Of a DNA stretch of 33,500 bases, positions 9,901-18,306 are shown piece after piece. Each line of letters opens with the position of its first letter. Positions within the stretch are counted from its first letter, which is position 1. The DNA comes from CAYFJO01 sp964343305. GTDB taxonomy: Bacteria; Planctomycetota; Planctomycetia; Pirellulales; Pirellulaceae. The stretch is from positions 1 through 33,500 of the forward strand of contig CAYFJO010000070.1 of the NCBI GenBank assembly GCA_964343305.1. Direction: 5' to 3'. The notes beneath the pieces were generated by a model, which saw nothing but the letters and a program-made list of their open reading frames with translations, ran no database searches and was not told the origin of the DNA. Position numbers and translations under genes: made by a program.

Positions 9901-10812
9901 CAATTGGGCTCGGACAATCCTCGAATTCGCCTGCAAAGTGTCCAGGTGCTCCGCTCGCTGACCGGGCAAACCTTTGACTACCCGTCCTATGCCGACAAAG
10001 CAAGACGCGCGGCGGGTTTGAAAGCGTGGCGAGATTGGGTCGCGGACAACGGGGCCACGGCCGAACTCAAACTGCCGCTGCCCGACACCGAACCCATGCT
10101 GGGCCGCACGTTGATCACTTTTTACAATCACAACCGCATCGTCGAACTCAACGCCAGTGGCAAAGAAGTCTGGCGCAAAGACAATATTCAAGGCCCCTGG
10201 GCCGTCCAAGGATTGCCCAACGGACACCGGGTCGTATCGTTGTACGGCAGCAACGCGGTCGTAGAATTCGACGAGAACGGCAAAGAAATCTGGCGCAAAG
10301 ATGGTTTGCCCGGCCAGCCGTTTGGCGTCCAACGATTGCTCAATGGCAATACACTGGTGGCCTGTTCCGACAGCCAACGCGTGATCGAATATCGCGCCAA
10401 TGGCGAAGTTGCCTGGCAAGCGACGGTGAGTAACCGCCCGATGGATGCGCGTCGGTTGGAAAACGGCAATACGTTGGTTGCCTGCTCGGGCGACCACCGG
10501 ATCGTCGAAGTGGACAGCGCTGGAAAAGAAGTCTGGGAACTGCGCAACATGCAGGGACCGATCTCCGCCCAACGGCTGGACAATGGCAACACGTTGGTCG
10601 TGCAAATGAGTGGCCGCAAAGTTGTCGAAGTGGACCGTGAAGGCACGGTGATTTGGACCCGCGCCAACTTGACCAACCCCTATGATGCCCAACGGCTGCC
10701 CAACGGCAATACGATCATTGGTGACCAGAATGGCGTGAAAGAGTACGACGCGAAAGGCAATGTTGTTTGGCAGCACGCCGGCAAACAAGTCAGCGGAGTT
10801 TCGCGATATTAA
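6952..10812 (+). CDS. Giant exported TPR / PQQ-propeller / HEAT / second-propeller protein
   Basis: A 1286-residue exported protein. The frame is open back to 6811, but ATG 6952 follows a purine-rich GAGAGGGA and begins a signal peptide (LSLLAVLLLAFSTNMFSFAA). Residues about 43-230 contain TPR-like helices (EKFASEGRFDLASILWQKVL; RYDFVGATRLFKKILDQHPD). Residues about 245-760 form a PQQ/BamB-like propeller (LASYDIKTGKAKWYRSP; FAIDRRTGKELWYTPRTPYQ). Residues about 920-1010 carry HEAT repeats (AIEALAHVKKDGTKGVLTSL; HMAARGLAVLGEPSSLTALV). Residues about 1055-1286 hold six blades of about 40 residues of the type GNTLVAC...VDSAGKEVW. No enzyme active site is evident; it looks like a periplasmic scaffold or sensor. 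It is divergent from the TA pair and followed by a palindromic repeat and the second VWA membrane protein. Confidence 0.9.
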   Translation: MFELTRSNCCLSLLAVLLLAFSTNMFSFAAPDDDDENRYPEGAPLKTDPELERLLARAEKFASEGRFDLASILWQKVLEDSSDTLMTRDGRVYTTLAVEVERTIAKLPPTGLRVYRITADGEAKALLADGKDENREEAQSNIVKKYFLSSLGDDAAYELGCLALDRYDFVGATRLFKKILDQHPDPSISKAEIWMRLAVAAAHVGDSSAAGEAIKQMKDSSDDLPSEEVIAAVEKDIARISDSSITIASSSDNWNMTLGGPARRGHMRKLPDAVTKATLTKAWNYHFPMNFTSATQNNAQGRYLRKGPIAVEPLGVDPSGKGLINRWKNGGWMPSGQLLISGGKIFFKTNNDLTCWDASAEDDQPAWRTAWLNQFKPDAKTAMMSQMFKQMGVQVQGRNRPTSAAEVMLFGDRVHQSFSISNGVIFSIEGRRVPRHGGGAVVAASSAQQPWRFGQVPRRTRQNWLASYDIKTGKAKWYRSPSEKEKSDGTVDRGFMAAPVPYGNFLLVPVTDAGAMWLYALNKNDGSTVWKSYLCDEPAGGCEAWSPIGVSIDGREAYVVCGSGVVFAVDAVSGDIRFAVRYERSGKPSQMMRNFGRQGAQMKDLVGWKEDIAIPFGHQLVVFASDHDGLFAIDRRTGKELWYTPRTPYQHASSYCMGVIGAKMIVGGKNVVRRYDLDKDGKLMWELEFDDSYGRGVLTEDAVFVPVKDSIVRIDLETGKKTAQVGVHLSTETDPVGNLYSDGEKLWVLSGNNVYALTNRDQRLAVLADRIREGNVDAFLERMQLLAKDGQLDAAVKDLVDAFEVISAKQGQETAFSTLLGGINLISLPTTKPESALDLVGRFCVDVAAESGSKVEADDALTMLDGIVYASLQTIRKNEAKGHVSPILQIAPVLKKTHQLICGRQALKATATEDDAASLQKVIAEGELTAKLIAIEALAHVKKDGTKGVLTSLLESDEELVRHMAARGLAVLGEPSSLTALVSQLGSDNPRIRLQSVQVLRSLTGQTFDYPSYADKARRAAGLKAWRDWVADNGATAELKLPLPDTEPMLGRTLITFYNHNRIVELNASGKEVWRKDNIQGPWAVQGLPNGHRVVSLYGSNAVVEFDENGKEIWRKDGLPGQPFGVQRLLNGNTLVACSDSQRVIEYRANGEVAWQATVSNRPMDARRLENGNTLVACSGDHRIVEVDSAGKEVWELRNMQGPISAQRLDNGNTLVVQMSGRKVVEVDREGTVIWTRANLTNPYDAQRLPNGNTIIGDQNGVKEYDAKGNVVWQHAGKQVSGVSRY

Positions 10813-10817
10813 AAACT

Positions 10818-10886
10818 GTAGGACGGATTGCCAATCCGTCCGCTGCCACAGAAAGATAAAGCGGACGGATTGGCAATCCGTCCTAC
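10818..10886. repeat. Perfect 26-bp inverted repeat, RTDCQSV-type palindrome
   Basis: Arms 10818-10843 and 10861-10886 are perfect reverse complements around a 17-base spacer. Each arm is itself nearly palindromic (GGACGGATTG, C, CAATCCGTCC), so cruciform or multi-hairpin forms are possible. In the frame of the next gene it reads RTDCQSVR and RTDWQSV, the peptide signature of this dispersed planctomycete family. It occupies the 82-bp gap before the VWA gene at 10895 and makes that frame appear longer than it is. A diverged copy lies at 32210-32263. Confidence 0.9.
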
Positions 10887-10894
10887 TACAAAAT

Positions 10895-13414
10895 ATGAAC
10901 GAATTCGAAACAACCTGGTTCGGCAAACTCTTGTGGATCCTGGGCTTTGACGCCAGCCAAATTCCATCGGGAACGACTTCGGTGGAGTTTATGTGGATGA
11001 ACATGCCGGTTTCGTGGGGTGTGTTCGTGCTGGTCGGCGCGGTGCTTGCCGTCGGCGTGTTTGTGTTCTTCTTGTACGTCCGCGAAATTGACACTTGTCC
11101 GCGCGGATTGAAGATCTGCCTGGCGGCGATTCGTTTCAGCGTCTTGTTCCTGTTGGTCATGGTGTTGCTCGGACCCGCGCTGCGATACAACCAGCGGCGA
11201 ACGATCGAACCGTTCGTCATGCTGGCTCGCGATGCTTCGCAGTCGATGAGCACCAAGGACGAGTATCTCGACGAGTCGGCCGCGGAATCGGTCGCCAAAG
11301 CGCTCGGCATCTCTGTTGAGGATGTCCGTCGTCGAAAGGTTTCCCGCGCCGAACTGATGAACGAGTTGTTGAAGCAAGACGACTACAAATTCATTAAGAA
11401 ACTGCAATCGTACGGCATGGTCCGGGTGTTGGACTTTTCGCACGAAGTGCGGACTGTTGGAACATTGGCCGCGCGATACAACGTCGATGTCAATCCTAAC
11501 GCCGCCGCCGATGACGACACGGATGGAGACTCACCAGCCGCGGTCGTTTCGCCGTTGGAGCCGTTTGGCCGGGGAACAGATTTCGGCGCGGCGATTAACG
11601 AAGCGATCGGAGTGAACCCGTTGGCGGCCGTCATTGTTTTTTCCGACGGACAACGCACGCTGGGTGACGAATTGGCCAAGATTGGCGAGCGGCTGAAAAA
11701 GAAAGGCATCAAGCTGTTTGTCGTTGGTGTCGGTGATCCACGGCGCTCGCGAAACATTCGGGTCAAGGAAGTTTACGTCCGCGAAAAAGTTTGGCCGAAC
11801 GAACCGTTCGAAGTCGACACGGTAATCGACGTCGAGGGCGAAGATATCGAGCAGAAGCAACTCAGCGTTCAGTTGTATCAAGATCCGGGCGACGGGACTC
11901 CGATTCAACGGCAAATGGTCGAAGTGCCCAAAAATGGCGGGCTGATTCGAACCAAGTTCGGCGTCATGGTGCCGGCGGCTGGCAAATACAAGTACAAAGT
12001 CGTCGTCCAGTCGATTGATCGAGAACGCAAGACAGACGACAACGAGGAAGAGTCTGGAACGATCGAGGCGGTTGAGCGCAAGGCCAAGGTGCTGTTGATC
12101 GCCGGAGCGCCGACTTGGGAGTATCGGCTGGTCCATCGTTTGTTGCAACGCGACGAGACGATTTCGCTTTCGTGTTGGCTGCAAACGCTGGACGAAGAAC
12201 GGCCGCAAGAAGGCAACGAACCGATCAACAAACTGCCGACCACGAAAGACGAGTTGGCCAAGTACCACGTTATCATGATGTTCGATCCGAATCCGGACGA
12301 ATTCGACGACGAGTGGATTCGAATGCTGAAGGATTTCGCGGCCAAACAATCTGGCGGTGTTTTGTACATGGCGGGTCCGAAATACGCCGGCTCGTTTCTC
12401 GGCGGCAATCGCACCGGAACTCTGAAAGATATTCTGCCGGTTCGATTTGGCGATGTGCAGCGTGAGACGTTGTTTGCCGAAACGTCGCACCAATCAGACT
12501 TGCAAGTCGTCTATGAAAATGTCGACCATCCGGTGATGAGTTTTTCTAAAGATCCCAATCGTAATCTGTCGCACTGGGAAAACCTGCCGGGCATCTATTG
12601 GAGTTTTCCATCGCTTGGCACGAAGCCCACCGCCAAGTTGCTGCTCAAACAAACCGACGCGTTTTTGGGACTGACCGACGATAACGCCAGACCATTGCTC
12701 GTGACCGGTCGATACGGGCCGGCCAACACAGTTTACATCGGCTTCAACGGTTCATGGCGCTGGCGACGCGTGGGCCGGCAGGCCGAGTTCTTTGACAAAT
12801 ACTGGTTGCAGATCGTGAGGTATTTGATCGAGACCCGCACGCTGCAGAACCAGCGTCGCGGCTACGTTGAACCGGAACGCGACGAATACGAAGTGGGCGA
12901 AAAGATTGTGCTGATCGCGCAGCTCAAAGATCCCGCGCATGACCCGTTGGCCGTGGACGAAGTCAATGCTCGACTGCGTAGCGGCTCGGCCAGCGGTACG
13001 GCGTTGGTGTTCAAAAAGATCGAAAATCAACCCGGTCAGTACGAAGCCACGATCACGGCCCGCGAAGAAGGCAACTACACGGTCGAGATCGACTTGCCGG
13101 GCTCCGAAGGCACTGAGGCAACGAAGGTTGACACGGCGTTTACCGTTCGGCTGCCCAGCTTGGAAACCGAGCAAGTTTGGCTCAACGAAGCGTCTCTGCG
13201 CGAAGTCGCCGAGAAATCCGGCGGCCAGTATTTTACGATTAACGAGTTGGACAAGTTGTCGGCCAGCGTTCCGTTTCTGCCGGAGAATATCGAAGTCAAA
13301 GGCAGACCCGAATTGTTATGGAGTTTGCATCAGGTTCCGTATCGATTGATGATCTTGCTGGTGCTTTTGCTGTCCGTCGAATGGGCGTTGCGGAAAGGGT
13401 TTAGACTGCTGTGA
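10895..13414 (+). CDS. VWA / glutamine-amidotransferase-fold membrane protein
   Basis: An 839-residue membrane protein. The frame extends upstream through the palindromic repeat to 10760, but ATG 10895 just after the repeat is the natural start. TM helices lie at about 37-61 and 72-94. A VWA domain follows with DxSxS in RDASQSM (D113/S115/S117), an insertion of about 100 residues, and the core strand AAVIVFSDGQRTLGDELAKI. Residues about 397-600 resemble the class I amidotransferase-like fold (KVLLIAGAPTWEYRLVHRLL) without a visible Cys-His-Glu triad. Residues about 660-770 are beta-rich. The last 30 residues form a C-terminal TM. The architecture parallels the BatA-like protein at 3549. Its last bases overlap the next gene (GTGA), so it is translationally coupled to it. 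Confidence 0.88.
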   Translation: MNEFETTWFGKLLWILGFDASQIPSGTTSVEFMWMNMPVSWGVFVLVGAVLAVGVFVFFLYVREIDTCPRGLKICLAAIRFSVLFLLVMVLLGPALRYNQRRTIEPFVMLARDASQSMSTKDEYLDESAAESVAKALGISVEDVRRRKVSRAELMNELLKQDDYKFIKKLQSYGMVRVLDFSHEVRTVGTLAARYNVDVNPNAAADDDTDGDSPAAVVSPLEPFGRGTDFGAAINEAIGVNPLAAVIVFSDGQRTLGDELAKIGERLKKKGIKLFVVGVGDPRRSRNIRVKEVYVREKVWPNEPFEVDTVIDVEGEDIEQKQLSVQLYQDPGDGTPIQRQMVEVPKNGGLIRTKFGVMVPAAGKYKYKVVVQSIDRERKTDDNEEESGTIEAVERKAKVLLIAGAPTWEYRLVHRLLQRDETISLSCWLQTLDEERPQEGNEPINKLPTTKDELAKYHVIMMFDPNPDEFDDEWIRMLKDFAAKQSGGVLYMAGPKYAGSFLGGNRTGTLKDILPVRFGDVQRETLFAETSHQSDLQVVYENVDHPVMSFSKDPNRNLSHWENLPGIYWSFPSLGTKPTAKLLLKQTDAFLGLTDDNARPLLVTGRYGPANTVYIGFNGSWRWRRVGRQAEFFDKYWLQIVRYLIETRTLQNQRRGYVEPERDEYEVGEKIVLIAQLKDPAHDPLAVDEVNARLRSGSASGTALVFKKIENQPGQYEATITAREEGNYTVEIDLPGSEGTEATKVDTAFTVRLPSLETEQVWLNEASLREVAEKSGGQYFTINELDKLSASVPFLPENIEVKGRPELLWSLHQVPYRLMILLVLLLSVEWALRKGFRLL

Positions 13415-15963
13415 GCGACATGACCGTAAATCGACCGCTGGCGGGATCGGCCCGTTCATCCGGAAGTATCCCCCGCCCGATTGCCAGCCGGCTTGGCTGG
13501 TTGCGACGCAAATTGCTGGCCTGGGTGTTTGTGGATGGGGCGGCTTGGCTCTTTTGGCTCGCGCTCGTCGTGTTCGCGTTCGACTTTGGTTTGGATTGGT
13601 TGTTTCGCATGGACATGGCCCAGCGCGGAGTGATGCTGGTGTTGATGATCGCCGCGGTCGGGACGATGGTCTTTTGGCGTTTGGTTGCGCCGCTGCGTCG
13701 CGTGCCGACCGATGACGCATTGATCCTGGAAGTCGAACAAAAGCACAAAGAGCTTGGCGAAAGCCTCATCAGTGGCGCGCAATTCTCGCGATTGGGTGAC
13801 GACGTCACGAAGCAAGGCGTGTCGATGGAAATGGTTCACGCGACCATTGATGCGGGGACCAAGGCCGCGGAACGAGTGAGTTTTGGCGACACGCTCAACA
13901 AGAGCAAGTTTTTCGTCAATCTGTTTCTAGCACTCGTCGCCATGATTGGTGTCGGCGCGGGTGTCGCATGCGCCGCGATGAATCTGGGTGACATGGGGCT
14001 GCTCGCGCGTCGAAATCTTTTGCTCAGCGATGAGGACTGGCCTCGCGATATTCACATCGCCATCATCAACCCCGATTGGCTCGGCCGCCCCATCGCGCAT
14101 GGCGAGACTTGGATCCAATACGTTGGCATTGAAAAAGACAGCAAAAAAATGCCGGAGCTTGTGTACGTGGATCGGTTCGGAGAGTCATCGAGCACTCAAC
14201 AGTCTCACACCGCGCAACTCATTGAGTCCAAAGATCCGGAGTACCTGCAATTCAAAGAGTCGTTCGACGAATACGCCCAGGTATATAAGGTGACCGTCCG
14301 TGGCATTGATATCGAAGGCGATTTTCAATACCAGGGCCGAGCGATCGAACCGAGCGAAGGTTTTACTTTTCGCAACACCGAGGTCACGACCGACCTTTAC
14401 AACGTGCATGTGGTTGAGCAGCCGGTGATGGTCAAGCTGGCCATCGAGATGACGCTTCCCAAATATGCGGGGGGTACCACGCATACGATTCAGCCGGGGC
14501 AAAGCCCGTATTTCGTCAAAGGCAGCAGCTTGCGATTGGAAGGAACGTCAAACAAATCTCTTGTGCGTGCCAAGCTTCAATACGTCGAGCAATCTTACGC
14601 AACCAGCGACGACGAAGGCGAATCAAGCGGCCCGCCCAGTTGGCCCTTGGAAGTTTCCGATTCGAATCGTGTCACAGGATTTGTTCCGGGCGCCGACGTT
14701 CGCCACGGAAAATATCAGATCGTCTTGAAAGACACCGACCAGGTCGAATCGAATAACCCGACGACTTTCACGATTAACATCCGCCCCGATCGTGTTCCCA
14801 AAGTGCGTGCGGAGTTGCACGGGATCAGCGGCATGGTCATTCCGAAAGCTATGATACCGACCACCGTCAAAATCAAAGACGATTTCGCGATCACCAAGAT
14901 CGATTTGGCCTATCGCTATCGAGGCGATGGTCAGGACGCGGCGCTAGGCAAGGGCGAGATTCCGTTTGGCGGTCCCCAGGAATTGATGGAACAATCAAGC
15001 TTTGCGTCGATCAGCATGATGTCGAGTTGGTTGATCCAGGGCGTGGCGCATCCGGCGCTGGCCATTGCGGGATCGAGTCAACAATTCGGTGCGGGAGCCC
15101 AGCGCCAGTTTGCCTTCGATGGGTTCGACTATTATGACATTTTCGATCTTGAGCCGTTGGGCATTCCGCCCGGCGTCACGTTGACGTTCGAAATCAAGGC
15201 CGAAGACAACGACACACTTTCCGGTCCCAACCAGGGCAGTTCGACAGAGTTTCTGGTCCTCGTCGTCAGCGAAGAGCGGTTGCGAACGGATCTGCTGCGT
15301 CGTGAAAAAGAACAACGGCAGGAATTCGAGCGGCTGATCAAAGAGCAAGAAGACCTGCACGTAGAATTAAAGGCACTAGCTGCCGAGACTCGCGCGGGCG
15401 GTGTGTATGACAAAAAGCAGCGCGTGTTGCTTCGCGACGGACAACGCAAACAAAAAGTGATTGGTACCAACATCGCCGAGATTTCCGAGCGGCTTGAAAT
15501 GCTGTTGATCGAGGCGGAGAACAATCGCTTGGAAGCGGAAGGCAGCAAGTTTCATCGGCGGCTGGCGACGGGTGTCATCTTGCCCATGTACGCGCTGGTC
15601 GAACGACCGCGGCCCTCCGAGGACGAAGAAGCGGAAGAGTTGCCGAACATCCCCAGCGTCGAGGACGGTCTGCACAGCGTTCGTCAATTCGACATGCAAG
15701 AGTCATTCGAAGCTCGCACCCAGCGGCTGGATGAAGTGGTCGCCGAGCAAGAGATGATTCTCAACATCATGCGAGACATCCGCGACCAGATGGTCAAGTC
15801 GGAGAGCTTTCAGGAAGCGGTGCAATTGCTGCACGAATTGGAATTGCTGCAAAAGGGCGTCCTGGATCTGACGCTTGACGAGTTGGACGAACTGCTAAAG
15901 CGATTGTTCGACGAAGGTGGCAAGGCAAAACCGAATAGTCCCAGCGAGCCGAATAACCCGTAG
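13411..15963 (+). CDS. Three-TM, coiled-coil membrane protein (DUF4175-like)
   Basis: An 850-residue protein starting at GTG 13411, which overlaps the upstream stop by 4 bases; ATG 13420 is an alternative. TM helices lie at about 43-63, 73-91 and 168-190, followed by a long non-cytoplasmic-looking region with beta-sandwich character (about 220-500). A coiled coil covers about 621-715 (REKEQRQEFERLIKEQEDLH) and a second helical segment about 765-840. The layout resembles DUF4175-type proteins that accompany MoxR/VWA clusters; that assignment is by architecture only. It ends in a low-complexity KPNSPSEPNNP tail. A 223-bp gap with a candidate promoter follows, so the next genes may also be transcribed separately. 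Confidence 0.8.
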   Translation: MSDMTVNRPLAGSARSSGSIPRPIASRLGWLRRKLLAWVFVDGAAWLFWLALVVFAFDFGLDWLFRMDMAQRGVMLVLMIAAVGTMVFWRLVAPLRRVPTDDALILEVEQKHKELGESLISGAQFSRLGDDVTKQGVSMEMVHATIDAGTKAAERVSFGDTLNKSKFFVNLFLALVAMIGVGAGVACAAMNLGDMGLLARRNLLLSDEDWPRDIHIAIINPDWLGRPIAHGETWIQYVGIEKDSKKMPELVYVDRFGESSSTQQSHTAQLIESKDPEYLQFKESFDEYAQVYKVTVRGIDIEGDFQYQGRAIEPSEGFTFRNTEVTTDLYNVHVVEQPVMVKLAIEMTLPKYAGGTTHTIQPGQSPYFVKGSSLRLEGTSNKSLVRAKLQYVEQSYATSDDEGESSGPPSWPLEVSDSNRVTGFVPGADVRHGKYQIVLKDTDQVESNNPTTFTINIRPDRVPKVRAELHGISGMVIPKAMIPTTVKIKDDFAITKIDLAYRYRGDGQDAALGKGEIPFGGPQELMEQSSFASISMMSSWLIQGVAHPALAIAGSSQQFGAGAQRQFAFDGFDYYDIFDLEPLGIPPGVTLTFEIKAEDNDTLSGPNQGSSTEFLVLVVSEERLRTDLLRREKEQRQEFERLIKEQEDLHVELKALAAETRAGGVYDKKQRVLLRDGQRKQKVIGTNIAEISERLEMLLIEAENNRLEAEGSKFHRRLATGVILPMYALVERPRPSEDEEAEELPNIPSVEDGLHSVRQFDMQESFEARTQRLDEVVAEQEMILNIMRDIRDQMVKSESFQEAVQLLHELELLQKGVLDLTLDELDELLKRLFDEGGKAKPNSPSEPNNP

Positions 15964-16034
15964 ATTTTCCCTCGTGCGAGGCCGAAACGGGCTCAAAATC
16001 CAGTGATCACAAGGATTTATGCAAAAACAAGTTG

Positions 16035-16061
16035 TTGACGCAAGCCACAATATCATAGAAT
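16035..16061 (+). promoter_or_regulatory. Candidate sigma70-type promoter
   Basis: TTGACG (16035-16040) and TAGAAT (16056-16061) are separated by 15 bases, shorter than optimal. They lie in the 223-bp gap between the coiled-coil membrane protein and the exported coiled-coil protein, the largest gap within the plus-strand train after the TA insertion. It would add an internal start for the 16187-onward genes. Confidence 0.3.
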
Positions 16062-16186
16062 CAATAATTCTCTCCCCACTTGTGCGAACTTTCGTACGAC
16101 CAAACACGACAAAAGTAAACCGGTACTGCCGGAGACGGCCCAGAGCCTGAACTCCAAAACCAAATCCGAAGGTCGGAGCCATTGAA

Positions 16187-18193
16187 ATGAGATTACGCTT
16201 CAAATCAGTTTTCGCGCTTCTCTTTCTCTTTATTCTCAGCGTCGCGATTGGCGAAGAAGGCAAAGAAGCCAAAGACACTGGCAAGCCGTCTGCCTTAGGT
16301 GTGCGGCAGGCTCGTGTTGAACAAAAAATGGATGAGATTGGGTTTCGGTTTAAGGAGCTACTGCAAAAGCTGGAGGAGAACGAGCCGGAGCGTGCCAAGC
16401 GGCTGAAGTTGGCGTTGGATCGCGCGGGTGAATTGAACATGAAGAACCGGTTGAAGCAGATCACGATTCTGCTCAACGATGACGCACTCGATGTCGCATC
16501 CGAAGAACAACACGAAGTGCTGGGCGATATTCGCGAGTTGATCCGGTTGCTTCTTGAGGATCAGGACCGCAACAACGAAATCGCGATTCTCGAACAAATC
16601 CGCAGGGAATTGCAAAACGCAATCAAGGATCAAAAGACACAAAAACGCGAAGCTGATAAGGTTGCCAACAAGGAGAAAACGCTGTCGGATTTGGACGCCC
16701 AGATTCGTGCCGTTCGCGAGTTGATTGAAAAACAGGCGAACGTCAACGCAGGTATCGGTGCAGCTCGCAAGAGCGGCCCTCAAGCTGCCCGCAAAGTGGC
16801 CGACGACCAACACAAGGTCCGCAAAGAAACAGAGCAAGTCGCCAAAGCAATTGGCAAAGCCGGTGGACAGGGTGAAGGGTCGGAGTCGAAAGGATCCGAA
16901 GGCGCGAGCAAAGGATCTGAAGGCGGATCGAAGGGATCCGAAGGTGGATCCAAAGGTTCGGAAGGCGGATCAAAGGGTTCCGAAGGCGGGTCGAAAGGAT
17001 CTGAGGGTGGATCGAAAGGGTCTGAAGGCGGCAGCCAAGGTTCACCGAGTGGTTCCGATCAGCCAAAAGAACCTGGACAGCGCCAGTTGGAGAACGCCTC
17101 CAAACATCAACAGAATGCAGAAAACAATCTTCAGGACGGCAAAAACTCCAGTGCCGCCGACGAAGGTAAAGAGGCAGAGGACGATTTGAAAGCGGCCCTG
17201 GCTGATTTGGAAAAGGAACGTCGAAGGATTGCGTCCTTGCCACCCGAAGCGTTCGACAAAATGGCCGACAAGCAGGACAAGACGGCGGACAAAGTGGCCA
17301 AGATCGAAAAGGCGATGGAAAAGCAAGGTGGCGGCAGCGGGAAGGGAAGCGGCACGAAGTCGAGCAGCGGTGGTGGTAAGCCTGGTCAAAAGCAAGTGCA
17401 GCAAGCACAGAAGAATATGAAACAGGCTTCCGGTGATTTGCGAAAGCAAGATCCCGAAGGTGCCGCTCGCCAACAAGACGAAGCCATTCGCCAACTCGAA
17501 AAAGCATTGCGAGAAATCGAAGAACGGCTCGCTCAATTGCGTGAGGAAACTCAGGAAGAAAAACTGGCGCGTTTGGAAGCACGTTTCGTCGAGATGCTCG
17601 CGCGGCAGGAAATCGTTTCGCTGGAAACGAAGACAATGGATCAGAAAAAGCTGGACAACGGCGTTCTGCGTCGCACCGACCGGCTGGCCATCGCCAAGCT
17701 GGCTGTTGACGAGCGTGAGCTTGCCGAAATGGCTCAGCAGGCGTTAGACATTCTGATTGAAGATGCCACCAGTGTCGTTTTCCCGGCGATTGTCGAAGGG
17801 CTGCGCGATGACTTAGTTCGAGTCGCCGAATTGCTTGAGACTCAGGAGACCGGCGATTACACGCAGTATCTGCAGAGCGAAGTGGAGACAACGCTGGAAG
17901 AACTAATTGATGCCCTCAAGAAGTTGCAAAAGCAAAAGAAAGAAGGCGGTGGTGGTGGCGGAGGCGGAAGTTGCGAACCGCCACTGTTGCCCAACTCGGC
18001 CGAATTGAAGCTTCTTAAGTCGGCCCAACTTCGCGTGAATCGACGCACCAAGGCGTTCGACATCAATCGCCCTGAAGGCACACTGGACGAAGTATTCACC
18101 AAAGAAGTCAAAGACATCGGCCTCCGTCAGTTGGAGATCGCGCTCATGACCGAACAAATCATTGAACGGTCGATGATTGCTCCGTTGAAGTGA
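16187..18193 (+). CDS. Exported coiled-coil protein with GSEGGSK repeats
   Basis: A 668-residue protein with an N-terminal signal peptide (about 1-21, FALLFLFILSVAIG). Residues about 35-225 are long, charged helices typical of coiled coil (LEENEPERAKRLKLALDRAG; NNEIAILEQIRRELQNAI). Residues 236-284 are seven heptapeptides GSEGGSK, a disordered linker. A further charged helical part (about 300-350), a Gly/Ser/Lys linker and another coiled coil (about 400-470) follow. Near the C-terminus an eight-glycine tract is followed by SCEPPLLPNSAELKLLKSAQ, a region that looks conserved and ends in IERSMIAPLK. I do not recognise an enzyme. In context it is probably a long flexible periplasmic spacer or bridge of the MoxR/VWA system. 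Confidence 0.85.
   Translation: MRLRFKSVFALLFLFILSVAIGEEGKEAKDTGKPSALGVRQARVEQKMDEIGFRFKELLQKLEENEPERAKRLKLALDRAGELNMKNRLKQITILLNDDALDVASEEQHEVLGDIRELIRLLLEDQDRNNEIAILEQIRRELQNAIKDQKTQKREADKVANKEKTLSDLDAQIRAVRELIEKQANVNAGIGAARKSGPQAARKVADDQHKVRKETEQVAKAIGKAGGQGEGSESKGSEGASKGSEGGSKGSEGGSKGSEGGSKGSEGGSKGSEGGSKGSEGGSQGSPSGSDQPKEPGQRQLENASKHQQNAENNLQDGKNSSAADEGKEAEDDLKAALADLEKERRRIASLPPEAFDKMADKQDKTADKVAKIEKAMEKQGGGSGKGSGTKSSSGGGKPGQKQVQQAQKNMKQASGDLRKQDPEGAARQQDEAIRQLEKALREIEERLAQLREETQEEKLARLEARFVEMLARQEIVSLETKTMDQKKLDNGVLRRTDRLAIAKLAVDERELAEMAQQALDILIEDATSVVFPAIVEGLRDDLVRVAELLETQETGDYTQYLQSEVETTLEELIDALKKLQKQKKEGGGGGGGGSCEPPLLPNSAELKLLKSAQLRVNRRTKAFDINRPEGTLDEVFTKEVKDIGLRQLEIALMTEQIIERSMIAPLK
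16892..17038 (+). repeat. Seven tandem 21-bp units coding GSEGGSK
   Basis: Seven in-frame 21-bp units inside the exported coiled-coil gene, the first being GSEGASK and the last GSEGGSQ. Units differ mostly at synonymous positions (GGATCC/GGTTCG/GGATCT at Gly-Ser), so the array is not a very recent expansion, but copy number could still vary between strains. Confidence 0.9.
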
Positions 18194-18202
18194 TTGCCTG
18201 GA

Positions 18203-18270
18203 GTGCCGCTGGCTCTGTCAGTGCTGGATTGAAGTGGAGAACAATGATTCACTGGCAGAGCCAGTGGCAC
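18203..18270. repeat. Imperfect 21-bp inverted repeat
   Basis: Left arm 18203-18223 and right arm 18250-18270 pair at 19 of 21 positions. The two exceptions are G-T pairs that become G-U wobbles in RNA, so the transcript hairpin is uninterrupted. The arm core is CTGGCTCTG. It fills the 113-bp gap between the coiled-coil and TPR-like genes. It is a third palindrome family, unlike those at 3466 and 10818. Confidence 0.75.
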
Positions 18271-18306
18271 ACTTTGAAATCTCGATAAACCCAAAAGGAT
18301 GAAGCA

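Noticed and set aside
9880..11310. Minus-strand open frame of 476 codons
   Set aside because: Antisense to propeller repeats and the palindrome; its repeated motifs mirror the sense-strand blades.
16892..17038. CRISPR-like array
   Set aside because: Contiguous 21-bp units without spacers, in frame inside a gene.
16743..17891. Minus-strand open frame of 382 codons with repeats
   Set aside because: Antisense of the GSEGGSK coding repeats; no start context and an Arg/Leu-rich shadow composition.
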